Positions 57,816-64,000 of a stretch of DNA of 64,000 nucleotides are shown piece by piece. The notes under the pieces are model-generated. The model did not search any database. It had not been told where the DNA came from and was given only the letters and a program-made list of their open reading frames with translations. Source of the stretch: Capitella teleta (lineage: Eukaryota > Annelida > Polychaeta > Capitellidae); contig KB293181.1 of assembly GCA_000328365.1 (NCBI GenBank), positions 213,872 through 277,871 of the forward strand. The letters are read 5' to 3'. The position numbers and the translations under genes are program-made. Each line of letters opens with the position of its first letter. The stretch's first letter is position 1.

Positions 57816-58844
57816 TCAGTGAGCCTCTGGAACGATCTTTATTCCAAGTAATTTGCAGTACGCAGTCTTGTAGTGAATGTTCTTCGAAGCGTAGATGAAT
57901 GGATTGGCTATTGCGTTGAGCAAAATCAACGGTTTGGACCACTCGTTCAATGCTACGTACCATTCAGGAATTCCATCACGTTTCCATGACAACGGGGAAT
58001 TGAGTATCAACACGGTGGTGACGATTGGGGGCAGCCAACTTAGGTAGAAGATGCCGACAACCTGGAGCAACATCTTAGTGACCCTAAATTCCACTTTTGG
58101 CGCTGCTCTGGCTTCTGGTTGGTCATCGCCTCCAACTGGAACGACCGGACGTTGTTTCTTGAATGTCATTCCGCCAACAAGTATGTTCTCGAAGGCTGAG
58201 AGCACAAGACAAAGTGCACACGGCAAGAGGTAGATACATTGTGAGTAAACAGGAGAATAAACTTGAGTCGCTCTGCAGTACCCTTCAGGGGTCCAAGTCT
58301 CCCACCCAAAGAAAGGCAGGAGGTTGAAGAGCAAGACCGTTGACCAGATCATCACAACCCCTACCGTCACTTTAACATCAGTGACCCAGGTATAATACTT
58401 GAACGGATAAAACACAGCAATAAATCTCTCTGTGCTCAGCGCCAATACGTTGGTGGAGGATATTTGTAGAGCCATCATAATTGATCCTAGACTTAAAAGA
58501 CAGAGATATTTGTTGGACGATATCATCACGAGCCCAGCCTCCGTATAGTTCAGCACAAAGAACAAGAAGCTCAGCAAGCAGGTTAGTAGGTCACCGATGG
58601 TTTGGCTGAGAATAAGTAAGTTGGTCGGGTTGTGTAACTTTGCATGTTTGAAGTAAGCACCGACAGTGAGCACGTTGCCAGGGACGCCTGCAATTGACAA
58701 CAGTACACCGCAGATCATGATGTTGGTGAAGAAGGGTCGGTAGAGAGTTATTTTCGTGGATACTGCAGGGCTGAATCCATCTGTGGTGTGCGCTTCTATT
58801 GCAGTGGAAACTTCAGAGAATCCGCCGATGGTGAGTGCTTCCAT
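57816..58844 (-). CDS. Rhodopsin-class (class A) orphan GPCR, adenosine/MECA-like, intronless
   Basis: Complete 342-residue seven-helix receptor in one exon. TM1 holds the conserved Asn (GVPGNVLT), TM2 the Asp (SQTIGDLLTC), and there is a Cys before TM3 (NKYLCLLSL). TM3 ends in STERFIAVFYPF (ERF for DRY). ECL2 contains GWETWTPEGYCR with the partner Cys, TM6 reads FYLSWLPP (CWxP-like) and TM7 NAIANPFIYA (NPxxY type). The short N-terminus and ECL2 resemble adenosine/melanocortin-cluster or opsin-neighbour receptors. TM7 has no Lys at the retinal position (six residues before the NPxxY Asn), so it is not a canonical opsin. Ligand unknown. The ATG at 58842-58844 is the first in frame. Confidence 0.87.
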   Translation of the reverse strand: MEALTIGGFSEVSTAIEAHTTDGFSPAVSTKITLYRPFFTNIMICGVLLSIAGVPGNVLTVGAYFKHAKLHNPTNLLILSQTIGDLLTCLLSFLFFVLNYTEAGLVMISSNKYLCLLSLGSIMMALQISSTNVLALSTERFIAVFYPFKYYTWVTDVKVTVGVVMIWSTVLLFNLLPFFGWETWTPEGYCRATQVYSPVYSQCIYLLPCALCLVLSAFENILVGGMTFKKQRPVVPVGGDDQPEARAAPKVEFRVTKMLLQVVGIFYLSWLPPIVTTVLILNSPLSWKRDGIPEWYVALNEWSKPLILLNAIANPFIYASKNIHYKTAYCKLLGIKIVPEAH

Positions 58845-60920
58845 TGCGGCGGCGAGCGAGTGTGCAGCAAAATGCGCGGCGTTTCGGTTTTCAGGGGAAC
58901 AATTAGCCCGTGTGTGAATATCAGGTGCTTTTTATTGGCTGAGGGGGTGAGGGTGGTTAGTGTGGTCGTTCGCTGATCAATTGTGTGAATGAGAGCGTCT
59001 ATTTGCAGTGTGAAGGTGCGTGATGATGTATACATGTAGGGATATACATGCATGAAATGATTGTCTAGACAGAATGTCTTCTGAATATTCTCATATTATT
59101 CGGACGAGGTCTCTCTGTGATTTTTATTGGAATTCGGAGATTTCAGCCACTCTATTCATGGAATAATTCAGTATGTTGGTCAAGTTCACAAGGGAATACT
59201 CTTACTCCAGCCTCAAACGCACACAAACTAATTCCAATATATTTAGCCATATAATGGAACAATAAAAAGTACAAACCACACACCCTGTGAGCATTCGGCC
59301 TATCGAACCCATCCCTTGGTCCCTTGAACCCATCCCTGCACATGTAGACTTGTAGGTGCAAAAGAAACGCGCTCTTTACCTGTGCCAACAACTGCACAAT
59401 CGGGGTGATCAATTAATCGCAATTGGAATAACGTGGAACATACTAGAAGACTACTCTATCTTGTTGGCTCATCGATTTTTATGAAGTGATATTAAATACA
59501 CTAGAACATTATTTTATGGGAGGAAAGCAAAGACGATGTGAAGATAGTTTGCGCGATTGCGGCAATTAGCAACAGAGAAACGCTAGTTATCACCACTGCC
59601 TGGCATGTGAATCAGCTTGGGATCCCGTGGCTTCGATGGTACACACCGATTCACCCGCGAAAAGGATGGTCACAGAAAAAGAGCGACGAAGGAATGGAAT
59701 GCGGCGATTTCGTCAACTGCCAGATTTGCTATTATTCTGCAATGGCTGCCTCGTGTATTCCTTGTTGTGATTCCGACCAGCACAAGACCAAGTGCTTTAT
59801 AGTAATTGCATTTCGGAAATTCATGTATGCAACTGAGGAAGCAGCTTACGTACTCATACGTACTCATAGATGAGTCTGTTTCACTTGAGCGTATACTGGC
59901 CTAACATTTACAATGACATCGAAGGGTCGAAATTCAGTTTCCTCTTGGTAAAGTGTTTGTATATCTGCTACCTGTTGTTATATTAGGCCTGCTTGTAACA
60001 CATATTAGTTTGTGTTGTTATTGTGAGTAATTAATCCTTCCGATTGACTAATTTACCAGCTCTGTTTTATGACAGTAAGTTTTACTTGCTGATTGTCAAT
60101 GATGAAGAGCGAGTGCTCAGACGCATCGACACACGGAAAATATTGAAGAGATTCAGTATTTGTGATTGATCCTATGGCGAAGTTGTTATTACCTGAGCCA
60201 CGAGCTCCCTGGTCACCCTAGTTACATAACAGCGTTGTTCTATGAGTCATGATACAATTATAACACAAACTTGTTCACCTCTGACATCATTGGAAGAACA
60301 CGATATCTGAAACGAGAAATTGCAAACATTCAATGTGAAATTTGATGCATGTGTTTTCTGTTAATAGTAGCAGGTAACTGTATATCTTACACTGATCCAT
60401 GCACGTTGCACTCTTGCATGATATATGAAAACAAAAATACATGTACAAGAACCCCCTGTCCATGATTGACACCTTTCAGTAATTTTAACTTTGAGGTGTT
60501 GTTGTTTTTTGTTTTTTGTTTTTTTTTTTGTTTTTTTTTTGTTTTTTTCTGCTGAGGAATACTGAATCAGAAAACTTTAAAAAGAACCAATTTAATTTCG
60601 TTTGGAACTGCCTCCAATTAGATGATTCTATAAATGGACAATTCATGACATTCGTTTTGCATTACACAACCAAAAGGTACAACTATTTTCGCAAGTGTTA
60701 CCTGGCCAAATGACTTTTGATCCCTGCCTTACACGCGAACACTCTGGTGTTTTAAAAAAGGGTTAATTGCGTGCGCATGTTTCTGTGCTATGTACCCCGT
60801 AGACGAGGGATATTTTTCATGTGCTATAATTATATAATATAATAATTATAATTATATGAAGTGAAGAATTGAGGCAGCAATTACAATCAGTATAAGCATG
60901 ACAATGTCACTCATAAGTCA

Positions 60921-60993
60921 TAATTTATGCATCTTATAATTTATGCATCTTATAATTTATGCATCTTATAATTTATGCATCTTATAATTTATG
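60921..60993. repeat. 16-bp tandem repeat, 4.6 units
   Basis: Perfect taatttatgcatctta units. Confidence 0.95.
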
Positions 60994-62255
60994 TATACGC
61001 AGTGCCTGTATATATGTCTCCAATAGTTTCTCGTTCAAAACTCAGAATAATATTATTATTATGCTTCGTTAGATTGGCAATCTGCCAATTGTTTGTCCTT
61101 CATTTAATGATCACTCACTCCTCCAGACGAAATGGAAATTGTTGGAGACAAGAAAGCCCTCTATGGTGGTGAATCTGAAAGCACGGATATCTGCCATAAA
61201 ATTAATCACAGCTCGCTTTGCAATCCTGGAAAACCAATTATCAAGAATTATCACAAATTCATCATTCAGCACATATATTTAAATACACACATGTACTCAC
61301 TTAGCTACATGGCTTATATGAGGATTTGTCGGAATAAGTGATTGCTAATTTGACAAAATGCGGTGTGAGTTTAATCCTGGGAACCGCCCCCAATAAAGGA
61401 CGTCTCCGCTGACCAAGAAACCTCAGAACATCCAAACCAACCGCAACCGAAGTGCATCCGATCTCATGCAACCTAAAAGCAGAACTTCAAAAGTAAAGCT
61501 GAGTGGATATTTTGTAGATGCATCACTTTTGTGTTCGCTCTTCTGGGCACTATCGCGTGCTACTAAGGAATATCACAAAGAAACGTCAGGTGGCAAATTG
61601 GCAATGCTGTCTAGCACTACCCTAATCAGAGCTAAGTGGTGATTGTCGCCTTGCCCCTTCTTTCTCCTTTTACACGAAACGATGGATGCCGCGAGAAGAA
61701 AAGAAGTGGGTCATTTGGTTAATATGTTCAGGTATGACAAAGGTGAAAACAGCAGGCATTTCTCTTACAGGTGCTATTTTAATCTGTTTGTTATAGTCAA
61801 ATTGCAGAATTTCTTGCAATGATTTGAGATTTTACAAAATAAAATAAAATATTGTGATTGTGATTTCAATAACATGCCTGTTTTACTATTAGGATTTACG
61901 TAGTATTTATGCAACATAAACGGCGATTTTGTTCATTTTATAAATTGATAATAAAACACGTGATTTTTATTTGCTTATTTATTTACCTCTTTTTTTTCTT
62001 TTTTTTTTTTTTTTTTTTCATTAACCGGACCGAGAGTCACAATTGCTGAGGGACGCCGTGCTGAACTTTATGCGAACTAAGAATTGAACAACTCAGACTT
62101 CTCCTGCATGACTCTCTCTTTACTCGAAACGTGTCCGAAATAGCCCAAACTACAAGGGTGCCAGACTACATGCTTATATTTCCCCGGGGTGTCGTTTTCC
62201 TTGTTCGTAAGATGGCATTTTCCCACGTGTTCATAGTATATTCAAATTTATGGCC

Positions 62256-62297
<42 letters not shown>

Positions 62298-63402
62298 ACG
62301 CAAATGGAAATTGCGTCAAACGGTTAATTCTGATTTCTGTCCCTTTTTGGTGAAATGTATGCTAACGGAAATAATGAATCCTGGGAGAATTGTACGACAT
62401 ATTGAAGCATGTTCGTGTCGTGTAGATCGGGTGTATATTCTTTTCAGTCCATCCCCCCAGAACAGCTTGCATCGTTCTCTGTCGCCGTTCCGCGCCCCAA
62501 TTTGGCCAACCCGTCTGCCTTTTTTTGTCTCGCTGTCTTCCTTCCCTTGCCAACGAATCTTCCGCCGGTTGTCAGGTGTTTTGTTTTTCTCGTCGTTACC
62601 ATGGTTACGCGTCAAAAACATGAGCTTGGCCTCTCTGGATGTTCGAGTACAGATGTCTTCCTTCTCTCCTCTGTGCTTCTGCATTGCTATTTAAGTGCAT
62701 GTACATCAACGATATATTTGACATCCTCCTCAAGAACCACATCATCACCAGTTTTGATGGTGAAGGCCCAAGCCTCACTTTCTGCCGAGGCAATTGTAGT
62801 TCTTTTGGCCATTCATGTTTAGAAAAAGAAAGAAAACAAATATTTAGTTTTCGTGAAGCGAAATACGTGAATTTTCGAAATTATTTTCTCGCCCGGACGC
62901 ACACCAACTTGCACATGTTGATTATGTAATTATTTGCAAATAAATGAGAATTCCGACCGAATTCTCAAATTGCTTCTTTCTTCATCTTTCGTGCTTTTCA
63001 AATCATTGTAATCGGATTTGTAAATTATTCATTTCGATTAAATCGAACGCATTAATTATCCTCATGCATCCAATACTATTATTCTTAAATTATTTGATGA
63101 ACGAACAAAATTATATTGTTTGTGAGTGCTGTTGTTGGGATTGTAGCACTAATGTTTATCTACTAAAATCAAAACAAAGCAGATAATTTGTTTTAAATAA
63201 TTTGCAGCGCCACGCAACAGATAACATTCCACAATGCTGGTTCAGGGGCCCATCTGACAGTCACAGAAGCTCTTTGCGATCACTCACAACTCGCTTTAAA
63301 ATGTTCTTCCCTCCTTCAAAATTAACGCTTTATTCATCTCTTTGCATAAATGGGTGCATAATAACCTAGTCAATCCATACCAGGTATTCATTTATTGGAA
63401 TA

Positions 63403-63485
63403 ATAAATAAATTTTAGCAAATTTCAAAGTTGTATATTTAACATGGATTAGCTAGAACTACTTTTGGCCCTGCACTCTGTATAAA
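63403..63485. repeat. Dispersed repeat, copy 2
   Basis: aataaattttagcaaatttc through ccctgcactctgtataa is homologous by eye to 49588-49667. Confidence 0.6.
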
Positions 63486-64000
63486 TAACAGAATGCTCCC
63501 CGATGCTCCATAAAAAAAATATGTGTCAATGTCAAAGCTTTTCACAACTGTTCCGAAATCGGCCGATGCAAGTACTACGTATAGAAGAGTGAATTAGACT
63601 AGAGTTATGTTAACTTATATGTATCTAAAGTTCAAGACAGAAAAGGCAAGAGTAACATATAACTTTAATAGACAGAAAAAGACATTCACACAAATCAGCA
63701 TACATAGTACAGAGTATTGATTGGATCATTCCATTCTGAGCACCGGGAGGGGTGGCAACTATAGATGGAATATTGGAATACTGTACAAACTTACAATATG
63801 CACAAAAAATAAGGTAACATTTAGATGAAGGAATTGTATACTTATATACATCATATCCAATGTCTTCCATTTTTGTGCAGTTTTTGCTCAGTTTCATCTT
63901 AAGTGCTTTGATATCGAAAAAATATATAAAAAAAGAGCTTACATTTATCACATTTTCCATGGAACTCTCTTTATACCAACAAAGATTCCTACAGTCAAAA

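Larger units (their letters stand above)
58845..64000. other. Gene-poor terminal region
   Basis: 5 kb with no recognisable gene. Contains T tracts (60505-60547, 61990-62019), an A tract (62260-62294), a 16-bp repeat at 60921-60993 and a dispersed repeat copy at 63403-63485. Frames up to 187 codons were read and lack family features. Confidence 0.45.

Noticed and set aside
57816-58844. Opsin identity for the second GPCR
   Set aside because: GWETWTPEGYC looks opsin-like, but TM7 has no Lys at the retinal-linkage position.
59538-59873. 111-codon frame as a gene
   Set aside because: It begins at GTG, not ATG, and has no leader, domain or splice context.
62131-62929. Frames around an A tract, including a YINDIFDILL word reminiscent of reverse transcriptase
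   Set aside because: Only a few residues agree, and neighbouring motifs (VPQGS, FADD) are absent; poly-Lys from the A tract inflates the frame.

Overview
This is a nuclear window from a marine-type invertebrate animal. The evidence is spliced genes with GT-AG introns, metazoan gene families (DEG/ENaC channel, rhodopsin-class GPCRs, fibrinogen-domain lectin, amnionless, CNRIP1, acylated globin), animal transposons (non-LTR LINEs, Tc1/mariner, a TTAA-flanked element) and AT-rich spacers full of microsatellites. Many introns are only about 45-60 bp, while a few first introns reach 1-9 kb. The species cannot be fixed; a non-vertebrate bilaterian is the best guess.

Layout. 29-396: 3' end of a fibrinogen-domain gene (+). 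988-2550: intronless DEG/ENaC subunit (-). 2.6-8.4 kb: spacer with an AT minisatellite and a 21-copy 47-bp tandem array. 8391-9560: intronless GPCR (-). 10.3-10.65 kb: GC-rich promoter-like island whose gene is unknown, followed by a 1.56-kb piggyBac-like element. 16.9-24.0 kb: one large secreted matrix-type gene with seven von Willebrand A and three EGF domains. 24.6-26.3 kb: small secreted protein of unknown family, with X-box motifs beside its first exon. 26.5-29.2 kb: phospholipase B1-type GDSL enzyme (-). 30.5-32.4 kb: CNRIP1-like gene (+). 34.7-38.1 kb: complete amnionless gene (+). 42.06-52.25 kb: globin X-type gene (+), with a 9-kb first intron holding two mariner-type copies, one split by a LINE. 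54.7-57.1 kb: LINE remnant next to a Tc1-like transposase remnant. 57.8-58.8 kb: second intronless GPCR (-). 58.9-64 kb: no recognisable gene.

The genes do not form an operon or an obvious pathway. Amnionless, the vWA/EGF protein, the lectin and the phospholipase are all secretory-pathway products of epithelial or extracellular type. CNRIP1 and the globin are cytoplasmic or membrane-edge proteins. The most notable points are: a phospholipase B1 homologue whose GxND oxyanion motif reads GGYD; an amnionless tail built from consecutive exons that each carry an NPxY/F endocytic motif; and a filled-site/empty-site pair that records a LINE inserting into a mariner copy. No tRNA array, rRNA, CRISPR or LTR/viral element was recognised.
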